NCBI GenBank assembly: GCA_964035545.1 | Contig: OZ037766.1 | Location: forward strand, 7,697,722-7,761,721 | DNA length: 64,000 nucleotides | DNA from: Bugula neritina | Lineage: Eukaryota; Bryozoa; Gymnolaemata; Cheilostomatida; Bugulidae | Reading direction: 5' to 3' | Shown: piece by piece, positions 12,801-25,033 of the stretch | How the letters are laid out: each line of letters opens with the position of its first letter | Position numbering within the stretch: position 1 is the first letter of the stretch | Notes under the pieces: model-generated | Seen by the model: only the letters and a program-made list of their open reading frames with translations | What the model was told of the DNA's origin: nothing | Database searches by the model: none | Program-made: the position numbers and the translations under genes

Positions 12801-15800
12801 AGAAGTTAAAAGTAAATCATTCAGTACCTGGGAAAAGAAAATTTATATTACTTTGTACAACCAAACAAAGCTAACCAAATACACTTGGTAAAATTAGTTA
12901 TAATTGTAGAAAGTAGTGACACATTTTAACTGTGTCAACTAAACTAATAGTGTTTACTTGCAAAATAACCACCATAAATTTTCCACCTATACATAGCATT
13001 ATATGGCCTATACATTTCATCAGGAATGGGGTGTAAAAATGTAGTTAGGTCTTCTATGGTGCATCGATAATTTTAATTGGACATCCTACTCTGGCTAAGA
13101 GCGTTCTATATAATAACCACTTTTTTAAATTGTTTTCTTTGACTAAAATTTGCTAATCAACAATTTTTTGCTATTGTTTTAGACATTGCAGAGAATGCTA
13201 AAAAACAGGTTGAAGAAGTGAAAAATGTCACAACATTAGACCCTAATAGGTGTGAAAGTTGTTATGGAGCTGAAAACGCCAAGTTAAGGTAAGTATTACA
13301 GTAGCATTTATTTGAACAGTCATCCTGTCAGATTAACTGATGATTTTTTTCTACTATTTGTATATAGTAAGTATGTTGTAAGGCATAATTGATATGTTTT
13401 GTTTAATTTTGTAGTATGTTGAGATTATAATTTATTGTCTGCAACTTATTTTCAATGATGATCCTCTGTCTCATTTCTTCACAGATGGAAAATTACTGGC
13501 AAATATCATTAACATTGTTTCAAGTTTATAGTTATATGTTATATGACAAATAATGAGTTGACCAAAATATCTGTCAACTCTTTTTCAATAGCGTTAGCTA
13601 GTAACTAGTATATGTTCTTACTCACCTCATTTCATGGAATCATGTGTAGGTTTAATGAATTCAGCATTCATTTATAGTATATAGTAAAATACTGTCATAC
13701 TTTTGATTATCATTTAACATGCATTCAATAGACAGACATGTCTGTATCATATAGCAAGTTTATAAATATATTCATGCTAATCTAATGTAATATATGGGTT
13801 GTTGATTGGATAGTTGGTGCTTACAGACAGTTTCTTCATTAAATGTGTTTTTTCAGTGTAGAGTACTCGTGTTTGCTGTATATGTTGAGATAATGGCTTA
13901 AATGGTGATGTATTTTTCATTCCAGTTGTTGCAATACATGTGAGCAAGTAAGAGAAGCATATAGAATCAAAGGTTGGGCTTTTGTGAATTCAGAGACCAT
14001 CGAGCAATGTAAAAGAGAAGGCTATTCCAAGGTTTCAAGTGACTTCTACTTAACTTGTCTATTTTGAATAATTTATCTGAAATATCTCAGGTTTTGGTTG
14101 CTTTGTACAATGAATGCTTTAATAAAAAGGTTGTGATTGGCCACTTGTCAAGTTTTATGCAGAGTATTTCAATCAAATCCTTAAATGGTTTTTGTAGAAA
14201 ATGAAAAACTCACAGAACGAAGGATGCAGAATGTATGGTTTTTTGCTGGTAAGCAAAGTGGCTGGAAACTTCCATATAGCACCTGGAAAAAGCTTCCAGT
14301 CTAGTCATGTTCACGGTAATACTATAAACCTACTGTTTGTTTCATAAGTATGTTCGCAATTGTACATGCCTAATAGAAATTTAAATGTTAACTGTTAACT
14401 ATTGTGTCAGTTGTTAAGTAGATGATGGCCCAGAGACACTTGATAGAATTAGTCATTATCTGTTAGGTATCTTTGTACTATATATTATTCCTTGCTATAT
14501 TCTGTACAATTCGATTCATGTAGCTTATTGTGTACATTTTAGTTCACGATTTGAACTTTTTGGATGGAGGCGCAACGGTGAGTTTTCAGAATTACTCTAT
14601 AGTCAAATAGCATCAGCTCTTGAAAAGAGAATTTGGCAGTTACTATTCAACAAATTTTACGGGAGAGTTACTAGTCTCACTAAAATTGTAATTTTTTAGC
14701 AAGCACTAAATTTTAAAAGATACCATACATTAGGAATTACCTTTAAAATCACTTTTAGCAGCATAATTAGTTACTAAGGCATTTGTCAATGTACATACAA
14801 TCACAGAAATAAATTCACTATTTTGCCAAATCATGCAGTTAGTTCCTGGTGAAAACCTACTTATGGAAATCCAATGCACAATGCTATGTACATATAATGC
14901 CAACATGCATATCCATATCATATATAACTGGTATTTTTTATTTAGTTTGAGAGTTTATTTTGCAGTGGAACACAAGTCATTCAATAGCACACATAGGATT
15001 TGGAGATGATTATCCTGGTTTAGTAAATCCACTGGACAGTACAGAACAGATTGCAAAATCAGGTACTTCAACACAATTATAAATTTATTGGTAATGATGT
15101 GCTGGCGAATATTAATTTCTCATGAAGAGGGCTGAATATTTCAAAAATATAATTACAGAAAAAAATTAAGATTTAAAGAATTATTTAATTACACATCCAT
15201 GCTGTTTATGATGCTAGCATCGAATTGCAGTGCCAACTGACATAAAAGTTCCAAAACTTCCTCCTCCCTGCAACATTGTTTTTCCAACAGTGTGTAATAG
15301 TTCTCTTCCTCTTGCCCCATACCTAAAAATGAAAAATTGGAGTAGCTGATTGACAGTTGATACATATTAAAATTGTTATTGACATTTGATATGAAGGTGA
15401 GACTGATTTTCTACATGGCAGGTGAAATATTACTCTTGGCTGCTTGCATAATTGAAATTTCAAAATTGGAATTAGCATTCAAATTTAGAGACCTGCAATA
15501 TATTTGCTTGAGTATTCTATGCCTTCTTCAGTTTGCCAGTTGTAATCTCAAAACCTTAAGACTATCAGCAAAACAATTCCCACTTAAATTTACAGCAACT
15601 TATTTTGGCATTTCAGAATTATATTTCTTCATTGACTATTGCTTTATTGCCTAGTAAAACTTCAGTTTTTGTTAGTAACAGCATATATTTACTTTATGCA
15701 TTGAATCTTATAACAATATTTCAGTAAATGCCTTCATGAGAAGCTTTTCTGTGCTATTATAAGTATGTTGCATCTAATCTAAGATAGTAACTTATAAACA

Positions 15801-18800
15801 TTTTTCTGCCATCTTCATTGAAGGGCAACTTTAAGTAAGTTTATGAAACAGTATTATACACAAACAACATAAATTTAGATTATATTTTATATAAATTATG
15901 TTATTTTAAAAAGCAAATAATCATATTTAGTGATGGGTGATCGTTGACTAGCTAAATCTTGTTCAACTTCAAGGTCAGCTTTTAAAAGAATGGTCTCCTA
16001 TAAAAACTGGTACTAGCTATTGAACTTCATTAACAAACTACTGACCCACTAGTTTCTAAATTTACAATTTCACCAGTTTTAGCAACCACACTATAAAATT
16101 TGATTGTAAATACTGATCTAAACTAATATTTTTTTTAATAATAAATAGCAAGATGTTTAGAATTTATGAGAAAAATTCGGCTCATCAAGTGAAAGAGTAG
16201 TAGGAATGAATGGAAAGAGTTTTACAGAGAAAAGTTTTATCTAATGTTGACTTTAATGGCTACATAAAATCCAGACATGCAAATTAAATTGAATAACCTT
16301 GTGGGTCATCATAGTATTATATACCTCTAAATATGTACATGGTCTGAAATATTGCTGAAAAGTGCATGTCAACTGAACAGCTTACATCAAAAATAAATAG
16401 CTACATATTTATTCAAATGTAACAACTTACTATTGGCATTATGGTAGAATGATAAGAGATTTGAATTCGTGCTCTGAAGAAACTACACAAATATGGCATC
16501 TTGTTTAATAATTAAAAAAATTAAACCTCAAATTTTAATTTTGATTCATATGCTACTGAAAATTACTTGAATAGGTAGGTATCTATGACAATATCAATTT
16601 TGTACTATTTTAAATGGTTTCAGACAAAGTCTAGAACCAAATTTAATTAGTTTCAACGTTTAATTGTCTAAAAATGTAAATTTGCTCCATAATAGCAAAA
16701 ATAAACGATATAGTTTATAATTGAATCAAGCTGGTTTCTTATATGCAGAAAAAAATGCAGGCTTTCAAATTTCAAATTTTCGATGTCAGTGAGTAATAGA
16801 ATAAGTATCACATAAACTCTCAATCTGATAACTATAAAAAGTGGTGAGAATTTAACAATTAGGTAAACTAGTGCAACTCCACAAAAACAGCTATACCACA
16901 AGTGTAAACCTACCTTAAAGCAGCAAAACCTCCAAAAAGTGAACCAGAAACCATTCCAACGGCGAAGCCCATCATAAAACCCATCTTCATTTTTTGAAAA
17001 CATGTAGGTTGGCCTGCCTGGTGGCCATAATGACTTGGTGGTGGTACCATATTATTTTTTTTAATTATTCAAGCCAAAAATGTCTGCAAAAGCAATAATA
17101 CTATATAATTTTTATTTTAATTTCTAAATCACTGGATTCTAAAATAATTTTCATCATACAAATATTTTAAATTACTAGTAGATATGGAGGAGTTACATGC
17201 ATATACATATACATCTGTTTTAAATGAGAGTAAAAAATACAATGCAGGTTTTTTCTCATCATGTTTAATAACTGGAAAGCTAAAATTTCAGCTTGCAAAT
17301 CAGCTCAAGTAATTGCTTTGACTTTAACTTTTTGTTTCAGCCTTAATTTGGATTGCTGTGATTTGTGGCTAGCTTTGAGTAGGATTTAGCTTACACTTCC
17401 TAACAGTTACTGTTTAAGAAATAAATGCAATGCAAATTCTCAATCTTGGTTCAACTGCAAAGTTGATGCAAACTTTCAGTAATACTTATAATTATATTTT
17501 AATGTAAACTTGTAGTTGTACTGTGACAGTGTTCAATATTAATATTATTGTTATAATCCCAAAATGAAATGCTCATAATCATACTCATACTGATACTCAA
17601 TTTCATAAGTCAATGATAATACCAGTGGAATATTAATATTACTTTTACAATTAGTATTACTATTAGTATTAGTAATACTAAAATACGGTGTAGTTTGTAT
17701 TACCATTTGAAATATCAAATCTTAAAATTTAATTTGATCGATAATCAAAGACTAAGAGTAACTGTAACTGTAAGTCACTATCAATTTACAATCACTGAAT
17801 GAGTACAAGTATCAGTATAACTATCACTGGTTTTGAATAGGTATCACTGTGAGTGTGATCAGATGTGACTATCAAAATCACAATCACTGAATCAGTGTTA
17901 CTATTAATATTATTATAACAATAACATAAACTATAAGTATAAACACTAACAGTAATAGACTAATACTAAGAGTAAGTGATAAGTCTAACAGTAAGTGTAA
18001 CACTAACAGTAACACTAACAGTAAGCACTAAGTGTAACACTAAATCTAATAGTAACAGTAAACACCAACAGTACAAAATTAAAAGTCAAATTCAATGTTA
18101 ATAACTAAAAGTAATACTAATAATAATACAAAATGACTTCTTTTAAGATCTAACTATAAGCATAACTAATAGTAATTAATTTTTGAATGCCATAAAAATG
18201 TGAGTCTAATGTGAAAAAGTCTGTTTTGAGTGGATAAGACCTGAAAAATCAGTAACGTGATCCTGATGAAACTTCACAAAAATATAAATGGGATAAATGT
18301 AGTCTCGACAAAACTCGGTTAGACCACAGTCCTCCTTTCTCTAGCGTTCGTACAAATCTAAGAAATAATGAAAAAGTTTTAAATTGGCTAATAATTGTAT
18401 AAGGTTTTAGCCACCTCCTGTCGACAATGGCTGCTTGGTCTAGGGGTATGATTCGCGCTTCGGGTGCGCGAGGTCCCGGGTTCAATTCCCGGAGCAGCCC
18501 ATTTTTTAGGCTAACTTGCATTTCAAGTCAACATAATATTTGCTGCCCCATAATATTTCCTTCTCATATTTTTATAGATATTAATTTTTTCAGAAAGAAA
18601 TTCGTAAAATCATCAAAATTGTGTTCTAAATTGACTGTGCATGTAAAATATGAAATTATTTTGAGTGAAAAGAATATTAGTTGAGTTTTCTCAAACACAG
18701 TTAACAACTGTGGTGGTACCAAATTTTCAATCAAAATTTAATGTTATTTGTCATTAGTAATATTTCTACCATCTCTGCTGTTGCATTTTTGTATCAACTT

Positions 18801-20771
18801 TTATTTATTTGTTTTAGCTATGATGATGTATACATACTATGTGAAAGTTGTCCCAACTGTTTACACAAATGTGAAAGGAGAGGTAATTTCATTAATATGA
18901 TAAATTTTAACTTGAATCAATCGCAATGTTAGAATTTGATAAATTTGAATATATTTCCTTATATCATTTCAAAGGCCAATCACATTAGTTAAAGAAAGAT
19001 ATTAAGATATTGCTTATAGTGACAATGAATAGAGCTAACTACTAAATCAATCTTAGTGGTAAAGAGATAATAATATATATAATATTATATATTAAAATAT
19101 ATATATTTTATTAATAGAGTTAATTTGTATGTTTGAGTAGAGTTAGCAAAGCATTCAATTAACCCACTTTGTTGTTCAAGCATTTCTTCCAACTCATGTT
19201 TTCTGGTCAGTTAAGCATTGTTTGTTTGAGCCTTTATCTGTTTTTTCGTGTCAATAACTTTTTTTTAATAACTGAAACATTTTCAAAGTGTGACTATTCA
19301 TCTTTTTACACTGCATTAGTCTACAATGTTAGTAATTGTAAGTATTTATTTCAATAGTAAAATATGATGCCAATATTTTTATCGCTTGTAAGTTTGAGTC
19401 TATATAATTCACATACTGGACAATTACTTACTGCATGGTACAGTTTCACTTGAATGGCAAAAGATAATATCTTTTGCCATTCAAGTGAAACTGTACTGCG
19501 CAATAAGTAATTGCTCTGATCTAAATGCTTGGTAATACAAGTTATGTAATATATATTGGGGAGAGACCAATCAACCCCTAGAGTTTGCCTTGCAATCTCA
19601 ATAGTTAATATTTTTAATTCAATAGAAGCTCCTAAAGTTGTTATATATTGCTCTTACTATATTCTTAGTTGGCAATTTGTATAAGTAATAATAAGCAGTT
19701 ACAGCTGATAGCAAAATGTGGTGATGTAATTTGTGATGCAGCGGTATGGGAAAGACTTTCTCAGAAAATATTGCAGTCTATATAATAATGTTAATTCCTA
19801 GCAGAAGGTTTTACATTTCCTCTAGTAGCTCAAATTAGCAACTTTTTTTCCAAGCTTTCTTATAGTGTAGATCAATTTAAAATAAATATTAGCTTTTCAG
19901 TAGTTTTTATTGTGTATGTAAAATTAATTATTTGGTTCCTTATAATCGTTGTACATTTGTTTACAATAAAATTTCTACATTAATGTTCTTATTGTAGGAA
20001 TTGTATACTAATCAGTTTTCTGTCACAAAACATTTCAAGTCTGTCGGTATGATGTCCGGAGAAACCGGTCTCCCTGGTACTTTCTTTATCTATGAATTTT
20101 CTCCTATGATGGTTAAATACAAGGAAAAGAGAAGGTAAGTTACAACTATCAGGTGTGGAGAAACATAGTTTTGATAAGAATAGCGTTATTATGTGTAATA
20201 AATTGACTTTATATATGCCTCTATTATTGATGTCTAAAGTTTGGACCAAGAATGTAGCTAGGCTGTTATTTGGTGTTGAGATAAATTTTAAAGGCAAATT
20301 TTCAAAAGCTTTTGAATGTAATAGTTTGATCTACATGGTTCTTGTGTTAAAATTGTTTTTCTGTTGACATTTTCATGCAGAACATGTTGAGCTCACAAAA
20401 AAAGTTGCATTCAGCTAGTTGTTATTTTAAGACAAGGCTCCTGTGATGTATATCTCTTGTTCATTGTAGATCGCTGTTTCATTTTCTAACCAGCCTATGT
20501 GCTATTATAGGTGGAGTATTTACTGGTAAGTGTTATCGGTAAACTTTTTGTAAATCAAGTTTAGAATAGCTTATGCTTCAGAGTATTTAAAACCTTGTTT
20601 GAATTATTTCACAACCATATATGTGCTATGGCTTAATATTTTTATTTTAAAGGCAAAAATGCATTTAAACTTGAACTTACTTCTATTGCAGTTGCTGGAT
20701 TGATAGATGCTGCTATATACCATTCCGTGCGATCAATTCAGAAAAAGATAGAGCTGGGCAAAGTCAATTGA
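9850..20771 (+). CDS. ergic3: ERGIC3, ER-Golgi intermediate compartment protein 3, 12 exons
   Basis: Exons are 9850-9946, 11335-11493, 11877-11996, 13183-13288, 13926-14031, 14198-14315, 14543-14577, 14966-15062, 18818-18882, 19998-20134, 20470-20525 and 20692-20771. Phases close to 391 residues (human about 383). The N-terminus has the family motif [12 protein letters not shown] followed by a first membrane segment (about residues 34-50). The luminal part keeps [31 protein letters not shown] and SHVHDL-type blocks. A second membrane segment near the C-terminus is followed by [15 protein letters not shown]3 cycles between ER and Golgi as a cargo receptor in early secretion. The start is the first ATG before a conserved FESV-type N-terminus. 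Exon 3 uses the GAAG acceptor at 11876 rather than the nearby CTCAG, because only that keeps the frame. Intron 8 (15063-18817) contains romo1 and a tRNA gene. Confidence 0.95.
9950..10910. repeat. Degenerate AATACTAATAGT-type array in ergic3 intron 1
   Basis: Nearly 1 kb is made of variants of ATTAGTATTACT, AATAGTAAT and ACTTATAGTT in both orientations. The array starts a few bases after the exon 1 donor. Imperfect palindromes are frequent because a motif and its complement alternate. Confidence 0.85.
15084..15089 (-). terminator. Probable romo1 polyadenylation signal
   Basis: An AATAAA on the minus strand lies about 125 bp downstream of the romo1 stop and just outside ergic3 exon 8. Distance and strand fit; use of the site is not shown. 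Confidence 0.5.
15214..17050 (-). CDS. romo1: ROMO1, reactive oxygen species modulator 1, nested in ergic3 intron 8
   Basis: There are two coding exons, 17050-16914 and 15322-15214, joined across phase 2 to give 81 residues (family about 79). Exon 1 encodes a short polar N-terminus, [17 protein letters not shown], and a glycine-rich membrane helix. Exon 2 encodes YGARGRELL, then [15 protein letters not shown], and ends in the typical AIRC terminus. ROMO1 is an inner mitochondrial membrane protein linked to ROS production and the TIM machinery. The two-helix, glycine-zipper arrangement is complete. The gene lies entirely inside the ergic3 intron on the opposite strand; its AATAAA (15089-15084) is only about 20 bp from ergic3 exon 8. 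A degenerate repeat array lies about 430 bp upstream of its ATG. Confidence 0.95.
17475..18180. repeat. Degenerate AGTATTACTATTAG / AACAGTAACACTAACAGT array
   Basis: About 700 bp are made of the same imperfect motif family as in ergic3 intron 1, grading into AACACTAACAGTAA variants. It lies in ergic3 intron 8, upstream of the romo1 5' end and just before the tRNA-Pro gene. Confidence 0.8.
18429..18500 (+). tRNA. tRNA-Pro (anticodon CGG)
   Basis: The 72-nt sequence folds as a full cloverleaf. The acceptor stem GGCTGCT pairs with AGCAGCC, box A is TGGTCTAGGGG and box B GGTTCAATTCC. The anticodon arm is CGCGC-TTCGGGT-GCGCG, which gives anticodon CGG. A T6 tract directly follows at 18502 as RNA polymerase III terminator. 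No intron and no encoded CCA, as usual for a nuclear tRNA gene. It lies in ergic3 intron 8 in the same direction as ergic3. Confidence 0.96.
19421..19513. repeat. Near-perfect 45-bp-arm hairpin in ergic3 intron 9
   Basis: Arms 19421-19465 and 19469-19513 are reverse complements with only a few mismatches around a 3-nt loop. No flanking duplication is obvious. It may be a foldback element or a very small MITE. Confidence 0.85.
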
Positions 20772-20922
20772 TCTTAGACTTAGTAATTAGCATTCTTTTA
20801 AAGATGATGGCGTCATTTTTTTATTAAAATCTTCAAGACATTATAAGATATATTTGGCTTATATTGCAACCTCAACTATATTTTGATATTTTTCACTGCA
20901 TCTACAGTAATTATCAACAGTC

Positions 20923-20928
20923 AATAAA
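20923..20928 (+). terminator. Probable ergic3 polyadenylation signal
   Basis: An AATAAA lies about 150 bp after the ergic3 stop codon. It is the first plausible signal on this strand. Confidence 0.55.
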
Positions 20929-22194
20929 TATGTTTTTAGATGGCTACTTTTTAGCAAATTTATTCTGGCTATTCTTTTTTGCTAGAATCTAATTGAGACA
21001 TGTATTTGTTTTACACAAATACTCATCAATAATGGAGATAGCTTAGTTACTTTTTAAAACCTATAGACATCTATCCATTTTCATTCACCTCAATTGGAAC
21101 ATCTATTACCAACATTTTCTCTAAAGAATTTCTAATAACTTTAGTCCATTGTAAATTAGCATAACTATCATCACAATTCTTGTAGCATGTTTTCTTTTTA
21201 ATAAGTTTTTATGTTTGTGAATTTATCAGTAAGCACCACAGACCACAGGTTAAGATAATTTGAAATTAAGTGATTTTTCTTGAGTTACAAAATAATTAAT
21301 TGTTTTACATAACATAGAGTTGTACTTAGATCTAGGTTGCAGCAACCAATAAAAATTTTAGCTATTTTAAATAAACCTAACTACCTACATTTCTTGGTTT
21401 TAAATTTATTACCAAAAGCAGCATGGAGCTAGTTTAACTTGAAGCATTTCCCATTCTAAATTTCCAAATATTCTAAACTAATACAAATAATAAAGTATAC
21501 TAATTAAAGTGATCAAGCTCATTTTTTATGCTGCCATCAAGTGTTGAAATTTCAGCATGATTTAGGTATAATACCATTACATAAATTGCACTTGTGTGAC
21601 ATAGTACTAGTTACTTATATGGCTATATCTGTTGCAAACAAGTACCACTGTTTTATTTGTAAAACATTGAATCTTGCAAAGGTAACTCAATCATCCGTAA
21701 CAATAGCAGTTAATTGAGCTAAAATACATCATGTTTCTCAAACACGGGTAATTATTTTAGTTTTGCCCTTCGCGTCATCTTTTGGTCGTATATTGATAAT
21801 TATTAATTGAGTATAATATTAAAATGATACACGTAATGTAGCATGTGCGATTTTGGCAGTGAACACATAAACAATTGGAGTTGTATTCTTACCTTTATTC
21901 AACTATCACGAGCCCATACCATTTCTAGCTGCAATCGCAGTGATATCTTTTATATGTTTAATCGTATCTTCATATATTTCTAACTTGCTTATCAATGTTG
22001 TTTATCAACATCCATGGCGATCCCAATACGATGTCACGAGTGAATGTGAAAATATAAATTATTTTGATGTGAGTCATTACTCTATTCAAATTTACTTGTT
22101 TTAGTGTAATGTACTTATTATTAAATTAGTTTTAAACTTTTTATTGTCTGTTATGCAGATCAAAACACTTGTTGTGCTCAGTAAGCGTGGCTAA

Positions 22195-22345
22195 ATTTCA
22201 TGTAATGGCCAATAAATATAATGATAATCATAATGTTAATAGTAAAACAGTTATCGTATTAGTTAGTATAATATTACTTATTAGCAATACCTGATGCATA
22301 TTAGTTATTACTGTTAGTATTAACGCATTTGTTTGAGTAATATTG
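22195..22345. repeat. Short degenerate ATAATCATAATG/ATTAGTATAAT array
   Basis: About 150 bp show both motif classes of the larger arrays (ATAATGATAATCATAATG, then TATTAGTTAGTATAATATT). Confidence 0.6.
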
Positions 22346-22888
22346 ATATATTGCAATAACTAGTACTAGCTAACATTATTAAATTATGACGATTATAAAA
22401 TAGACCATAAAACTGTAAGCAATGTAATTGATTCAGATTGATGATGTTTCTAGGGCAGGTGATGTTCAAAATGAACTTCCAAGATAATATTGATACATTT
22501 TTAATTAGTTTTATTTACGCCAATGTATGTTGAGCTAGCTTATTATTGTGATTAAAGACATAAAACCTGCTCATAAAACATAAATGCTATCACAAAGTAA
22601 TTGTCAAAACTAGCAATAACCAGTTGTAGTTGAAACTCCTGATTTTGTTTTAGAATTTGATTGATACTGACTCATAAATTTAATTTTTAGTTGTTTAAAT
22701 GCTCAACAAATTTTCAATTAGATTGAAATTAAAGCACATTTATCAATGTTACTATTTTATATAATTTTATACTAACCAGGTTGCTTATGAAAGGTTTACA
22801 TACTGTTGTAGCATTGCATATGGCACTACAGTGTGATTTTCAAGAAGTTAAATAAAATGTTCAATGTAAAGGTAAGCAAGGATATACG

Positions 22889-22894
22889 AGTATA

Positions 22895-22965
<71 letters not shown>
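22889..22965. repeat. (TG)n(TA)n microsatellite
   Basis: A short TGTGTG tract continues into about 30 TA units. It is a simple dinucleotide repeat in intergenic DNA. Confidence 0.95.
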
Positions 22966-22968
<3 letters not shown>

Positions 22969-24911
22969 TAAAATAAAAAACTACTATTTGATTTTACTAA
23001 TTATTATTTAATTTCTGCCAACATGTTTTGATACATTTAATTTCTAGATAATTCACTAGAATGTCAAAGATCTCAGCATGTCATATAATATTGGAGTGTC
23101 TGTAAGTAATTGCGAGTGCTCACCCTTTCGTTAGCAATAGTCCTACTTCAATTTTCAGATTTATTTTCAAGTGGCTGAAAAGTTTAGTGCTACAACATTG
23201 CAACTTGGAAAACCTAGGTTATAAGATATTGGTATTATAAATCATACAAATGCATAGCAAAAGTAGTCTACTTGTTTATATAGGCTCAAGGGTTTATTTA
23301 AATATTAAATGTTTAACAAGTAGCAAAATATTTTGCCTCATTTGATTTATATAGATATGACTGGTTTTGATCACAAAGAATGTGCCCAAACTTTACACTT
23401 TGTTTAGTTGTAAAAGTGGATAGTTGAAATACCTTAAATGCATAGTTTGATTTTTATTACACATTTTAGGAGCATTGAATATAGAGACAAATCAACAAGT
23501 GCAATTTCAACATGCAGTGCTACAGTTTCCTGTACAGTATAATAGGAAAAGTAGCATGGGTTTACCCTGAGAGAAATATAATATACTTTAACTTATAAAC
23601 TATGGCTATTCGTTAATTTTAATTTCCAGCACTCTCACTGTATGCAGCAAACGAATAACTATCTCACTGTTGCATATGTGATGCTCATATATATATTACT
23701 TTGAAGAAAAACACTGCAGTATACAGTACACATTATATTATGAAATACTTGTAAGAGGAGTATATATGTGTGGAATATAGGGAAAAGCACACACCCGTTG
23801 TCATATATGTTGAAATCTTATAGAAGTCTGTCCAGATAAGCCCACCTGGGGGGGGGGGGGTGGGGCTTTGCCAGTTTTCGGCCATTATCATTGATGTTCT
23901 AAACATAGCACATTCAGAAACGTTTAACAGATGCTTGCTAAACTTAGTTTGGCTAAGCCGCTCATGAAGAACATGCACAAAATGTACATTTTTGCTGCCA
24001 AGCTAAAAGCCCTTTTTTTGTTTCTCTTGAGTACACAATGTTTTTGACATAGGTTAAGAGATATTGGTGTATGCGGTATGCTCATCCCACTTCTCTGTTA
24101 AGGTAATGTTGTCATTATACTTTGAGAAAAGACTTGAACTTCACAATTCATTGCTTTCACAAAATTGATCACAAAAATAATGAGGTATAATGATAATAGA
24201 ATAATATGTCATCAGGTAAAAGATAGTTCTTTATCTTTACATTTACTGGAAGGCTATAATTGGAAGTTTTCTCTCATCTATCATTAATTACAATACAAAA
24301 TATTTTGGATTTCTGAAAGGGTTGAGATTAATAATACATTTTGTTAATATTAAAATGCCCTAATCAATTTTCTATGGCCAACTTTCCATGATTATGTAAT
24401 ATTACAATGACCATATTATGTCTATTGCTGCGCTTTAACCTAAGTAAATCACAAATCATGCCACTAGCAGTGAATTTTATCTTTACTGAACTGCCTGATA
24501 AAAGTCTAACTGGTATAAATCAATACAAATTATTTTGTTCCTATCTTAAATTTGAATTTCAAACTACAATTATTATTTGCTTTTCATAGTCGTTTACAGT
24601 GTTATGCAATCAGTGTAGGTACATCTAGTCAGCTTTCATTGTTGTATTGTGTTTGAATATATGTGATTTCTACATCGATTGTTCTAGTCATATGCCTCAA
24701 GACTAAGCAAAGGTTTTAACCTTAATTGTTACTTGTAGGCATCCAAGGTATATGGTAAAGTTTTATCACTTTTGTCTGGCATTCTGCAGCATTTCTATAA
24801 ATAGCTAATGTAATGTTTATATTTAGCCTGTAACAAGTTATAACAAATAGACTACACCAACTCCAATAACTGCATAATATGAAAAAAATGCTAGATTTAT
24901 ATAATGTAGAC

Positions 24912-24973
24912 ATCTTGAAATATTGAATACGTTGAAATATTTGAATATTTCAGCGTATTCAATATTTCAAGAT
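24912..24973. repeat. 31-bp-arm palindrome just upstream of a 3' splice site
   Basis: The 62-bp sequence is an almost perfect palindrome centred at 24942/24943, with one arm mismatch plus the central base pair. It ends about 28 bp before the AG acceptor at 25000 of the first recognised CD225 exon, where the branch point would be expected. Confidence 0.85.
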
Positions 24974-25033
24974 ACTATTTCTGTACACGTACTATTTCAG
25001 GGACAGACTGTAGCTGTGCCAACTATCCAGACA

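Larger units (their letters stand above)
20929..25000. other. Intergenic region before the CD225 gene; possible promoter near 21760-22080
   Basis: Most of the region is plain AT-rich DNA. A segment at about 21760-22080 has more CpG (CGCGTCAT, TCACGAGCCC, CCATGGCGATCCC) and is followed by a short degenerate array at 22195-22345. By analogy with the other genes here it may hold the promoter and a non-coding first exon of the CD225 gene (a possible donor is GAT|GTGAGTC near 22069). A G13 run lies near 23850. Confidence 0.4.

Noticed and set aside
15373..15654. 93-residue plus-strand frame in ergic3 intron 8
   Set aside because: It overlaps the romo1 intron on the opposite strand, is rich in hydrophobic residues from AT-rich DNA and has no splice context.
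24923..25033. Open frame upstream of the CD225 ATG
   Set aside because: It runs through the 62-bp palindrome and across an AG acceptor at 25000; the part before the acceptor is intron.
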